Of a stretch of 64,000 nt of DNA, positions 37,240 to 49,203 are shown piece after piece. A program made the position numbers and the translations under genes. Origin of the DNA: Phaseolus vulgaris (Eukaryota; Streptophyta; Magnoliopsida; Fabales; Fabaceae); contig NC_023756.2 in the NCBI RefSeq assembly GCF_000499845.2, positions 44,776,291-44,840,290 of the forward strand, in the 5' to 3' direction. The notes beneath the pieces were generated by a model. That model saw only the letters and a list, made by a program, of their open reading frames with translations, ran no database searches and was not told where the DNA came from. Numbering within the stretch: position 1 is the stretch's first letter; each line of letters starts with the position of its first letter.

Positions 37240-38640
37240 TAACGTTATAAATACAAAGATGGAAGAACACATGTGCTGCTATCAGATGTCTCAAGAAAAT
37301 GGAAGAAAGATGTTACATCTTACAGAACAATTATGGACAGTCTCTGGGAGGGAAGCAGGGTATGTGAGGCTTTGGATTTGTGCTTGGAAATGACTGGTAA
37401 AGGCATTCAACCAAATCTATAACTCATCGTGGTAATCACCTATTCTAATAGACTCGTCTGTTCTGATAGGCATCAGTGAACTGGAAGTGTTAGAAATCCT
37501 ATTCCGTTTGCCTCAGTTCTTGAAGTACGGATTATATATTTGTTGGGCAACTTCTCTACGTCAATTAATTTCAAGATGAATTTTTTGACACTTTTATGGT
37601 GTCTTTCATTTAATTTTGCAAACATTGAGCCTGATAATTGATATATAAGATGGAAACATCAGGGTCCACCCCAGATGAACCATGAAACCTATTTATGCTT
37701 TTAGCCATAGCAATCGTACCTCTTTGCAAAATCTGTCAACTATAACACTAAAAGTTTGCACATCTGGCATGATTCCCTTTCTGAACATGTTTTCCTGTAG
37801 GGTTGCTGCAAAATTAATCTTAAAACTGATTGACATTTAGTGAAATTGCTCAACAAATATATAACTCGCACCCCGAGAATTAAGGTAGATGTGAATCCCA
37901 ACAAAAATTATTTCATTTAATGATTTACAAGGGCTGCTCACCAAATGTTGTAACTTATAATTCATTAATCCATTTCTTGGATGAAATGATTAATAATGGA
38001 CTAAATCCTGATGTCGTCACTTTAATCACTCTTATTTGGGGGTACGAAGGTGGGAAACCAGTAGCTGTAAAAAAATTCTTTACAATGCACAAGCACGCCC
38101 AACTTCCCGATCTCCAAATTTATGCCATTATATTGGATGGCCATTTAAGTGCCATTTTTATGCTGAGGCTATATCATTGTTTAGGAAATTGAAGATGAAT
38201 TTGGATCTTATAATGTAATTTATTTTACGGTATTATGCTGAATGGAATGCGGTTTTGAAAAGCTAAGTGCTGCACTGGAACTCTTTTCTTCTCTGCCTCC
38301 TAAAGGTGTGAAAGGAATGTTGTTGCCTATAAGATGATGATTAATGGTCTATGTAAAAGAGAACTATTCGATGCTCCTGAAGACTTATTGATTAATATGA
38401 AAAAAAGTGGTTGTCCCCCTAATAGCACACTCGTGATGTTTTTGTCCAGGGATTGCTGGAAAATCATGATATTTCAAGATCAATGAATAACTTCAACTAA
38501 TGAAAGGCAAAGGATTTTGTGCGAATGCAACCACCACAAAATTGTTTATCTGCTACTTCTCGGACAACAAAGGAATTAGTTGCATTTGCAGTGTTCTTGA
38601 CAGTTTTTTTGAGTATAACCTTGTATATTCAAAATCGTGA
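37240..38640 (+). pseudogene. Degenerate second PPR (Rf-like) gene copy
   Basis: Family pieces occur in order, spread over three frames with stops and deletions: AIRCLKKMEER (about 37279), DVTSYRTIMDSL and EALDLCLEMTGKGIQPN (about 37310-37420), then after a gap of about 500 bp MIYKGCSPNVVTYNSLIH (37920), FLDEMINNGLNPDVVTLITL, KFFTMHKHAQLPDLQIYAII (to about 38140), FKCHFYAEAISLFRKL in another frame (about 38145-38190), LSAALELFSSLPPKGVK (about 38260-38310), NVVAYKMMINGLCKRELFDA (about 38315-38380), GCPPNS, FVQGLLENHDISRS (about 38440-38480), MKGKGFCANATTTKLF (about 38500-38550) and NKELVAFAVFL. The end matches the usual carboxy terminus of this PPR subfamily. Several repeats are missing between pieces. 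Tandem Rf-like PPR copies with decay are typical of these loci. Confidence 0.8.
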
Positions 38641-39453
38641 GGCCAGCCTGTTAGTAGAGTCTGGCTCTGTGCACCGGGTTTTGATTCGAATTTTTTTTTT
38701 CATGACAATTACGATAATTGGTATAATATATAGTTCTTAAAAAATACTATCTCTTGATTCCTATTTTTTCCCATGGTTGGATGGGAGGAACGTCACAAAA
38801 AAACCCCAATTTCAGTCTCAAGGTTTGTCTCAAGCTAGGTCTTGAGATGAAATAGTTAGTTGCTCTTCTACCATGTTTTGCATTTTCTTGTTAATGATTA
38901 CTGCTTTAGTTTCATATTTTGTATGAATTTGAATACTCAAACATTGTTAGACAGTGAGGGAGGCAAGACAATGGCACCTTCAAATTTTCCTTTCATAATG
39001 ACTGCCTATCTTGTAAGTTTTTGTTATTTAATAATTTTTGCAGTTTCATCAAATGGCTTCATCTTGATGCATTCGGAAATAATTAACTGATGGGGTTTTG
39101 TGGTTGGGTGAATTTTATATATATGACATCGGTATATTGAATTTAAAATCTTAATACCAGTTTCTTGTATGAGTTAAAATTACAAACATGGCAAAATTAC
39201 TATGTTTTTGCATCAGCTGGTCCCCTGTTTCTCCCTCCAAAAAATATTGAGAACAACTCTTTCTCAGGCCTCTTCTTATTCTCTAATACAAAAAAGAAGG
39301 CCAGAAATAAACCAAAAATAATCAAGTCTCAGAATTCAGCTACCATGTACATGTTTTCGGATCCTTAAAGGCTAAACCTCATTTGAAAAATGGTGCAATG
39401 AGAACTGAAATCTATTGGACGACATGCCGTTGTTATAACTTTTTGTATCATAT
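38641..39453. other. Convergent spacer between PPR pseudogene and 5-phosphatase
   Basis: No supported gene. The right part probably includes the 3' UTR of the minus-strand 5-phosphatase. The frame at 38860-39090 is hydrophobic but has no coding-like features. Confidence 0.4.
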
Positions 39454-41874
39454 TCAATTCCCTCCTACCTTGATGTCTGCTGTGAAGATTGCTCGTACAG
39501 GTCTATGATCAGAGAGTCTTGACTCACTCCTGTTGTATTGGATTTGCCTCATTCCCTTCCCAAACCATATTATTCTATCACACCTGCAATATCATCTTGT
39601 TGTTAGAGTATCCCATGCTTGCTAATAGATCATATAAAAGCATTTGAAGGGTGACTATGGGTCATCATTGCCTTGTCCTAAAGAACATATCAGTGTCATG
39701 TCATGTGAAAGTAGTGACATGGCCCACTAAAGGAAATTTGTGTCTTTTATTTCTAGTACACCATCATGTTCTTTAGGGACCTGAGAGTCATCCAAATTGT
39801 TTAATGTATGCTTACCATGCTGGAGAACGCCCGTTTTTGCTTGTATGCTGCTGATCACAACCTAGATAATCTTTAGAATTTGGGAGGTATTTGTATGTAG
39901 GTGGAAACTCTATGGCTCCTTCATGCCAACCTTGGAATACATTGCCCTCCATGAGCTCCAGCTTGAGCTATACAGAATTTGGGTGGAGTTTAAAATTTTG
40001 AACTCAAAACAGAACACTGACTATTCAACAAAACCTCTGCCTTAAACTGGTTTTGAATTTGAACTCAAAAACAGGGGCAACTTTCACTTCAAATTTGGAC
40101 TCAGGACCTGAGTAAACCTTAAACCTTGCAAATAAGGTTTGTAAGGTGAGGACTCCTGTCTTAGAATTTGTGATTTTCAACTAGAAATATTATCAATTGG
40201 GCTTAATTCCACAAAACCAACTTCTAAATAAGGATTATATTGAACATATCTCTGATTAATGTGAAATCTCAGTATTAGTTTATTCAAACTATTGTCATGC
40301 AAGAAGTAACATGAGCCTTACCTGATCATGTTTCAACAAGGTTTCCCACTCTCTTCTCTTGATCAGCCTTTGTGTTGTAGAGTTTGGCATATAAATCCTG
40401 TAGTTCAAGTCGCCTAGCCAGACTATTCGGCTGTATGGGACCAGGTACCCACTTTAGATGAAGTTCTATTGAATGAGTTCTACTTGTATAAACTGATTAT
40501 ACTCAATTAAACAGGATACTTTGAATAGTGTAATGGATTACATATCCAAAACTAGTTAAATGTTTCTCAGTCAAAAAGCAAAGTTTGAGGAACTGGAAAT
40601 AGTTACATATCTAATATACAATGATAATATATCTTCTTGTGGTCGAAAAAAAAGCGTGTAACTTATTCCTTCAACTTTTGACAATTTCCCATAATTTACA
40701 CAATCTAGTATGCACTTACTCATGATCAATAATCTTTTGAGGCCTATCATGCAGAGGCCCAGAGGTGAAGATTGTCCTGGACAAAATATCTGTTGCATTA
40801 ACGTTTCTTTGTCTTCGGTCTGCTTCTTTCCCACCAGATGCTAGATGACTACATACAAAGCAGAAACTTGTTTCATGCAAGTAAAATCTGATTGATACCG
40901 AACCCTGTATTTTAAGATCAATAAAAGAACTAAGAATTCATTTAATGTTTCAAAACTATCATCTAAATTCTCTAAACAGCTAGTTATTTTGTTCAAGAAA
41001 ACAAAAACATGCATTCTATTTTTCTGCAACATGTCAAAACAAACCTTGTTTCCTAAGTAACCCATGATTCCACAGCCAACAGATGAAACACTCAAGTGCC
41101 TGATTGTTTGATAGAGGTCACATCGAGCCCATATGGTTATGAACATTCCCACCATCTGCCTGCTTATGATGCACTGAAAATCTCGTCCATGTTCTCCCTC
41201 TGCACAAATATGTTCCTTCAAAGGATATATCTTCTGTGATTCAGCTACTTTATCTCCTTCAACCACCTTTGTTGGTGTCCTATTGTTAAGGGCTGCTCCA
41301 ATTAGAGAATTCCATTTCGTAGAAACTTTTCTGTTTTGGGGACCTAATACATTTGCTGCATTTAGAGGTACAATTTCTTGGAACCTGGTATATCATACAT
41401 AATGAAATGATAGAAATCCAACAGTTTAGTTTCTATGCAGTTGATCGCTCACGTATAATTTTAATTAACAAAAGAAAATGATTACCCCAGAACATAAATG
41501 TCTGCTGAATTATTTTCTGTGTCAAGCCAGTCTTCCATATCCAAGTTCTTGGGTGGTGTAATGCCTCCAATATTCCAGGAACCAACAAAGATCCTTGTGC
41601 ACATTAATATCCAAATCAGAGTTGCATTAAAGGTGATATAATATAGCTAGAAAAGGGTTAAAGTGCCATGGAAGAATTGTTCAAGAATTTAAACTATTAT
41701 GACCTCATACTTTTTGGTTTGAGGATAGAAGCGTCTTCTTGAGTATGCAGATGCTTGATTCAAACTAGGAGTTTCCTTTCTGGCCTCTGATGAATTCTGG
41801 TTTTCTCCTTTGAAGCTATCAATTGTTAATATCTTTCTCATGATCTTGCTCTCCTTCAGCTTGAAGCTCTGCAT
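39454..41874 (-). CDS. Type I inositol polyphosphate 5-phosphatase, 7 coding exons, 395 aa
   Basis: Mg-dependent enzyme of the DNase I-like (EEP) fold that removes the 5-phosphate from Ins(1,4,5)P3 or PtdIns(4,5)P2. Exons, minus strand: 41874-41711, 41593-41486, 41384-41045, 40904-40720, 40430-40322, 39967-39816, 39583-39454; all GT..AG and in phase (1188 nt). Motifs in order: IFVGSWNIGG (56-65), FQEIVPLNAANVLGP (92-106; E94 is the metal-binding Glu), HLASGGKEADRR (224-235), the first signature WLGDLNYRIY (270-279; D273, N275), and the second signature PAWCDRIIW (351-359), then SDHRPV (377-382). These are the residues of the active plant enzymes. The start at 41874 (MQSFKLKESKIMRK) is the best in length and composition. 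The same frame stays open upstream to an ATG at 42096, but that extension is hydrophobic and unlike the family. At 395 aa it belongs among the shorter type I members. I cannot name the orthologue. Confidence 0.92.
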
Positions 41875-42135
41875 GATCTTTGGATGAAATGTTATACACT
41901 CATCATCAAGCATACAGAAAGAAGCAAAATAGAGAGAGGGGAAGAGACACTGAAAGCAACATAGGAAGAGAAAGAGATACCTACTTGCACCCTTTATGTG
42001 ATGTTCTTGCCAAAGGCTTTTTACTACAATTCTACCAAAATATAGAAGTGGCATATCAAACCAGAGAAAAGCAAGAAAAGAAAGAAACTGCATCAAATAT
42101 TAAGAGAAGGGTTTATTATGGGAGGAGGAAGGGGA

Positions 42136-42142
42136 TTTATAA
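42136..42142 (-). promoter_or_regulatory. Probable TATA box of the 5-phosphatase gene
   Basis: TATAAAT on the minus strand in a CTTATAAATCCCC context, 262 bases upstream of the chosen ATG. Initiation near 42108 would leave a leader of about 230 bases containing an in-frame upstream ATG at 42096 only about 12 bases from the cap. A possible 5' UTR intron (donor GTATCTC at about 41980) is visible but not verifiable. Confidence 0.45.
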
Positions 42143-42199
42143 GCATGCAGCTTAATCGAATTGATTAAAAAATTGGTTATGGACAATTCCAGCCATATA

Positions 42200-42552
42200 G
42201 TGACAGCAGAAAAAACCTGGGGTCTCTCTCATATATGAATTGATTACTCACTACTCATTTTTGGAAAACTATACTTTGAAACTCTAAAGTTGTATATAAA
42301 ACTTTAGATGTGATGCTTTTAGAAAAAAATATATATAATAAAAATAAATTTGTAATTAAATGATGTTAAAAATATATTGTTGTTAAGAGATAGAAAAAAA
42401 GTTGGATGTGAAATTATCAACTGTCTTCGTTTCTCTATGGTTTTTTTTTTATAAATGCTTTCATGTTAGGTATCATTATGTAACTTAACATCTTAGATAG
42501 ACTGACATCTCAAGTAATAACAATCATCTGTCATCACATGAAAAAAATATTA

Positions 42553-42595
<43 letters not shown>

Positions 42596-45500
42596 AGGCT
42601 AGACCAAAATCTATATATTAACAAAAAAAATAATACATAAGGAAACTATACATATTTATTAATCAAACTAGATGAAAGTTTAGTTTATTATACCGCGTGT
42701 TTGTTAATATTTGATTGCATATGTTTGGGTAATACCCCTCCCCATTCTTGTATAGCTCGTCCCTTACCATTTTTCAATTCATTTGATCTAATTGATATTT
42801 TCTTGGAATCAATGAAATTGAAATTCTTGCATTTCTTAAACAACAAGTGATGAGATCATGGAAAATAGCAAATGCTAATTAATTATTGTAAGATCATGAA
42901 GTCAAACAAACACAGTTCTGCAAACAAACTCAGACATAAACTGGTTTTATTTTTCCTTTTAGAAACACTTAATCAATTTCTTTCAACATGTCATAAACCA
43001 ACCGTGCAGTAAACTAAAGAATGATAAAGTCATTGGATAGAAATCTCTTTTGTTCCATGATTATTAACCTAAAGCTATAGGTGCATGCTTAGGTTTTTTC
43101 ACACAACATGCATAAACTAACTATAAAATGACTGATATTGATGTTTGGCGTATGAATAGAATTGTTGGTCATTTTCATTACACTCCTTTCAACTCTGCCC
43201 ATGTGCAAACATAAACATCATATCCTTCATTTTAAGGGACAATACCCTTTCAATCATACCTATCATATAGGCTTAGTTAAAGGTATGGTTTGTTATGCCC
43301 AAAATTGCCATGTATTAAGCTTTATATTTTACTGTCTAACAATCACAGAATTGATAAAAATAAAGTAAAAAATTTAAGCACAAAATCCCTAATTCATTGA
43401 ATGGAAGGAATAATTCATTCCTTTATCAGAAAATTTGTATGGATATATTCTTGAACAAACTTCTTTAGAAACATTCTTGAAGAAAAAAATAGTTTTTTCA
43501 TAAGCTAAAGTTAGTTCATATACAAGTTAAATTTAAAAATTTGAAGAAACTATGCATAGAAACTTTTACAAATTAATGGGTATAAATTAGTTTTAATTTT
43601 AAAGAAATTCAAATGATTTTTCTTCTTATTTTTTTAGAAGTATTACTAGAGAAATGCATTCGATATTCTCCTAATGTCAAATGAATTTAAACAAGATAAC
43701 AAAGTTGGTAGAGGTCCTTTCAATCTCACTTCTATTTGAAGTATGTTTTTAATCTTTTTGATTTTTTTAGTTTCTAGAATTTAAAAAGAAAACAAAGATC
43801 CTATTCCAATGCCTGTGCCCTAATTATACTCTATTATATGTTTATTTGTTTGTAAAAGTATTTATTTTAATACTATTTGTGGATAACACATCTAGGCAGA
43901 AGAAATAAAACATGTGGTTTTTTAATTACAAGACTAAAAAATAATTTTAATTTTAAAAAGGTTTAAAAAAAAACTCATTTTAAATTTTATCACTAAGCTA
44001 TATTAAAACCTAAAATTCTATCCTTAAATTAAAAATGATCCCATCATTAGTCTTTGACAATTATCCTTAAAAATTTGCTAATTCCATATACAACCACTAT
44101 TTTACATCTAATCTAATTGAAACTTAAAATCTAGCTAAATGTTAAAAATGAACTCAATTATAAAATCATTTGACACAAATTTAACATATACATAAATAAT
44201 TTTTTAACTTCTTGAAATGTTTTGGAATGTGAAATTGTGAAAAGATGTGCCAAAACTTGTATGAATAGAGTTCACGGGTTTCCATTATTTTAGGGTTGAT
44301 GGGATTCTTTCCATGTTAGGTGTAGATTATTCCTCCTTAGTAATAAAAAATTTCTCACAATAAATTATTATAATATTTGATTTTTTTTATACTATAAAAT
44401 GTTATAAAATGTTGGAAGATATACAAGTGTCAAATTTAGAGTCCCATTATGATATTTATCATCAAACAAAAGCAAGAGACAATTGAACTATGGACACAAA
44501 TTTCTTCTTCAATCATACAAAGACAAAAGTGGGAAATGAATCAATCATTCAAGCAAACCCTTTTTTTCTAAACCCTATCTTTGATTTGGACATTCATTAT
44601 TGTTCATGCTACCTTCAATAATGTAATACCACTATAAACTTTCTTCATCTTTTTTAACCACTCCATACCTTCTTATTTATCATTGGTTCATGTTTAATCT
44701 GTTTTCTTGTTCTATTTAGGAAACCAATTTCGTTGTTTTTAAGCAATTTTTTAATTCGAAAAAAATCAAGGGGAGAATAGTGAATAAATAATTTCATTCT
44801 GAAAAGCGTGTATAATTTATGTAAAACAAATGAAAAGGTGTGGGTTCTACACCTTTTAATATGGCAAATCCATGCCTTTTCTTGGACTTTCATATATATT
44901 TTTATTTTAACAATATTTTTTAATATGGTAAAGAGTGTGGTGTATTCTTTTTCATTTTTAATTTTTATTTTTAAGTGATGATCATTGTTTGTTTGTGATG
45001 ACTGATGATTACTAGTGGTGAACATTGGTGATTAAGATCAATTTTATGATATTTTTATTGGTAGTAGTTGTGTTTTCGTTCGCTTATTTTTAATTTTTTT
45101 TTAAGTCACGAAATTTAGATAAAAAAATCAGCGAGATACAAAAATGGAGTACAAAACTAAAAAAAATAAAAATATCTTCATACTAGAAAATATCAAATAA
45201 AATGAATCTTCTTGTCAACTCTCTCGCACACACTCAAATGATGAAATTGTTCTTTCCAACGATGTGACTGAATAATAATGAAAATGTTACGACTGGAAAG
45301 AAAGTATGAAATGTGAAGGTACAACTAAGGTTATTTAAAAAAAGTGAGATCATGTTTCAATTAAGATTACTTTAAGATTATTTTAAAAAGTTAAAAAAAA
45401 TAAACCCGACTTTTCATAATTAATATGGAGGTGCATGGAGAAAGTACGGAGGTGAAGAAGAATTTGTCTAGTAAGACTCGGAAAAAAAAAATCAAGAGTG

Positions 45501-48500
45501 ATCGATCAAAAACTTTTAAGATAGTTAATTGTATAAAATAATATTTTATTTCTCACATATTTTTTTCTCTCATTTATCTACTTCTCCTCTCTATTTCTTA
45601 TTTTCTTTCCATACAAAATATTAATAAAAGGATACTTATTAGTATACTCTATTCTGAATTATAGAAAGAAAACTGAAAACAAATACTTTCTCCACTTCAT
45701 TTTATTTTATATACATGATGTTCAAAGTTTTGACACACATAAAGAAATGTGAATGATATTTCCCATTTATAAAAAAATTATATCTCTCTGATTAATTACT
45801 TATGTATATTCTTAATGTATGTAGTATTAATTAAGGATAGTCCTGAAAAAAATACTTAGTATCATTTTTCTTTTCAAACGTCATGTAAAGTGAAATGAAG
45901 GTAGTAAATAAGAAGAAAATGAGTAAAACTTTAATTAAAATGGTTGGGTATAAGAAAAAAAGCTATAGGAAAGTTGAATTCTCTATTTTTTTTTTTATAT
46001 TATTGAAAGGGCCAAAGCAAATAACAACATAATATAATACCAGGGGAAAAGACAACTCAGTTTCTATTATTCTTCAGAGGAATTTATTCTCTCTTTTGAT
46101 TACATAAAAAAGTGATTTTTTAACAAGGGTATATAAGGAGTTACAATAATTTTTTGCATGATTTTGGAAGTCAAGGGTAATTTTGGGCACTTGAATATGT
46201 TTGCATGGTTCTTCCATTTTTTTCTTTGTATTTTAAGAATTAAAAAATAAGGTGGAAACTCATTTCTATTTTGGAAAATTATATTTAATTACAGAGTAAA
46301 TACATCAGTTTATAACTTTGAAAAATATTTTATCTTTTTAGTGACATCCATATTTTAGTAAAATTTATTTTATGTTTTTCAATTGTAATCTACTTCGGAA
46401 TCGTGGGTATCAATACTTATATTTTTAATACAAATTATTGAAGTTTCCATTTTTTCTCTTTAAAATCTCTCTACACCTTTTTTTTTTTTGGGTACAACTA
46501 AACATAATAATATAATTTTATCTGACTTTAAACCATTAGAATCAATCATCGCATTTTAGGTATGGTTAGTTTTGAAGTTGTTGAGTTTCATCATAATTTT
46601 GTCTTTAAAAAGGATATACTTCTGGAAAATGTTTATTTATAATGTTTATTAATAAGTTTTTTTTTTAATGGATCGAATCTATCAAATATCATTATTAACT
46701 CATTTCTAGTATGATATTTGATTTATAGGAAGGATATATTAGTATATAAAAAAATATTTTTCACTAAATTAGTGTTTAACTGATGTCACCCAAATTCAAT
46801 ACAACATCATGATAATTTTTAAAAAATTTCTATAATTATTATTATTATTTATTAAACACCTTTAATATATATTAATACAATAATACCAGATTTGTTTGAT
46901 ACCAAGTACACTATTAATAACATTTTTATTGACGCTAATTAAGTATGGCCACAATAATTGATCCCTCTCCCATTTCCATTCACTCATGTGCTCCTCTGAC
47001 AGTATGTTTTTGGTTGTTTGGTTATTGTATAAAAGAAATGCATTGAAATCATTATTTTACTATAAACAAGTAAATGTGAGAAAAGAGAAACAAAAAGTTG
47101 ATCCATCACCTGTGTTGGTAACCTGTCTACACAAGACCTGAATTATCATCATCATCATCACTTACCTTAATGTTTAGAATTGATAGTAATTGTTAAAAGA
47201 ATGTGATTTGATGATAATTGAGAAAGAATAGGCCCCAAGTTGAGGTGTAGAGTAAGCATACCCATGTTGTAATACCAAAGCCTAGAAGCTATAGATGAAG
47301 CTATAGATGTGGCAGATGTTTTTTAACTCAACCTCATCTTAATTTCTTCTACTTTAGTCTAAAGCTAAAAACCCTATGGGTTTCCTCATTTTCGGAACTC
47401 TTCCTTCTCCCTACGGAACTCAACTCATCTATATACCCTTCGTATACTCTATTTATTTCTCTCACCTAATCACAACCACACCCTAAACAAAACTCTCAAT
47501 TCTATCTGCATTCGTGTATAAGATTGAAACCCTACATCAAATTATAATTCAAAAAATAATAATTTATTGTTGAAATTGAATAATTTTAAAATAGTGATGA
47601 TGTATTGAAAATAGATATTTACTATTTATTTATTTTATGAGCTGACGTTCACATTCTTTCTTGTTTTTAAATATATATTCATATTTTATATTTTACATAA
47701 ATAAATTTATCTTTTTAATATTTTAATAAAATGGTACTCATTTTTCTTAGTTTATTTAAAAAAATATATTTACGAAAATTTCTACACAATTATGAAAATT
47801 TAAAACATAAAAGAAAAGAATATTTTTAAACAAAAAAAAAATTGAATGATCCATCTCAACGAGTTTTCATACGATGAGGATCAAATACGTGTTATTGTTA
47901 TATGGATTCTCTGATGTAGAAGAGTTAGATAAAAAAAATCTTAGGAAAGATGAGAACAAATTATCAATTTTTGTTTATATTTTAAAACCTTACTCTTTTT
48001 AATTTTCATAATTTGTTATTTAAATTTAATAAATGTTTTTAAAATAACATAAAATATATAATATTCACTTTATTATTAAAAGGCTGAATTTCATTTATCT
48101 AAGAGATAAAGAAGATAAAATTTATTTAAAAACTAAAGAATTTGAGTGTTATCCAACATAATTTCACCAAAGATAAATACAATTTAATCAATGTTAAATA
48201 TATATTTTCTAAAAATGAATTATTAAAAATCAATTGATAGATATTTAAACAAATACTTACAGCCTTCTCCAATCAAAGAAAGCTCAATTTTACTTGGTTT
48301 TGCAGTGATAAGCAAGTTGAAAAGCTTGTCTACTTCCAATTTATAATTGATTAGATCAGGATTAGAACTTCAAAAATTATGAGTTTGATTTCATTAACCG
48401 ATGGATCGATTAAGTAAATAAAATTTCAGAATTTAATAATCACTTCATAGTTTTCATTTTTCACATTGGATAAAGTTCATAACATGCTATTTAGCATGAA

Positions 48501-48660
48501 CAAAACCATAAATGAAGCCGTGCAGTAGCAGTAGCAACTCACCTTCCAACGTCAATTAACATTTCATTGTCATAACTTACATGCAGTAGCAGTATGGGCC
48601 TTTTTCTCAACGGAGGAGGTCGAACCCACAGCTAAACACAAGGGAGAGAATTCAGCCCCA
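42200..48660. other. AT-rich intergenic region, no gene supported
   Basis: 6.4 kb without a convincing coding frame on either strand. An AT microsatellite occupies about 42564-42593. Open frames such as 43162-43368 and 44654-45025 (minus) are low-complexity. A less AT-rich stretch at 47230-47560 resembles a promoter and leader (TATATAC at 47430) but no frame follows. Confidence 0.5.
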
Positions 48661-48680
48661 ATGGGTGAAAATACTTAAAC

Positions 48681-48994
48681 ACAAAATTGAGAGTACATGT
48701 AGGACATTCTCACATAAAGGGAGATAAATTCCTATTCCTATGATTAACATTTGGGATTATCCTTGGCTTTTGAACAACAAAATTGTAGCAATTAAGGTAG
48801 GTTCCACACAAACTAGTTTTATCTTTGATAGAGGCACACAAAATTGAGAGTACATGTAGGACATTCTCACATAAAGGGAGATAAATTCCTATTCCTATGA
48901 TTAACATTTGGGATTATCCTTGGCTTTTGAACAACAAAATTGTAGCAATTAAGGTAGGTTCCACACAAACTAGTTTTATCTTTGATAGAGGCAC
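48681..48994. repeat. Perfect 157-bp tandem duplication
   Basis: Two head-to-tail copies, 48681-48837 and 48838-48994. Each begins ACAAAATTGAGAGTACATGT and ends TTTGATAGAGGCAC. I find no difference between them. They lie just past the NOL10 stop, in its 3' flank or 3' UTR. Perfect identity implies a very recent event, or an assembly artefact. Confidence 0.9.
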
Positions 48995-49203
48995 ACAAAA
49001 ACGGGGGAAAAGAAAAAAAAAATGTAACCAAGAACCAAAAGATATTAAGCTACATATTGCGTACCAGAGATGGTGTGGCCCTGCAGCCATGCCTACTACA
49101 CTGTGCGCCTTCAACCCACAAGACCATACATGGATGGAAAACTGAGCCATAAAAATCAAGGAAGCAATATCTAAGAAGAATCAAATTACTGTGTCTAAGG
49201 TCG

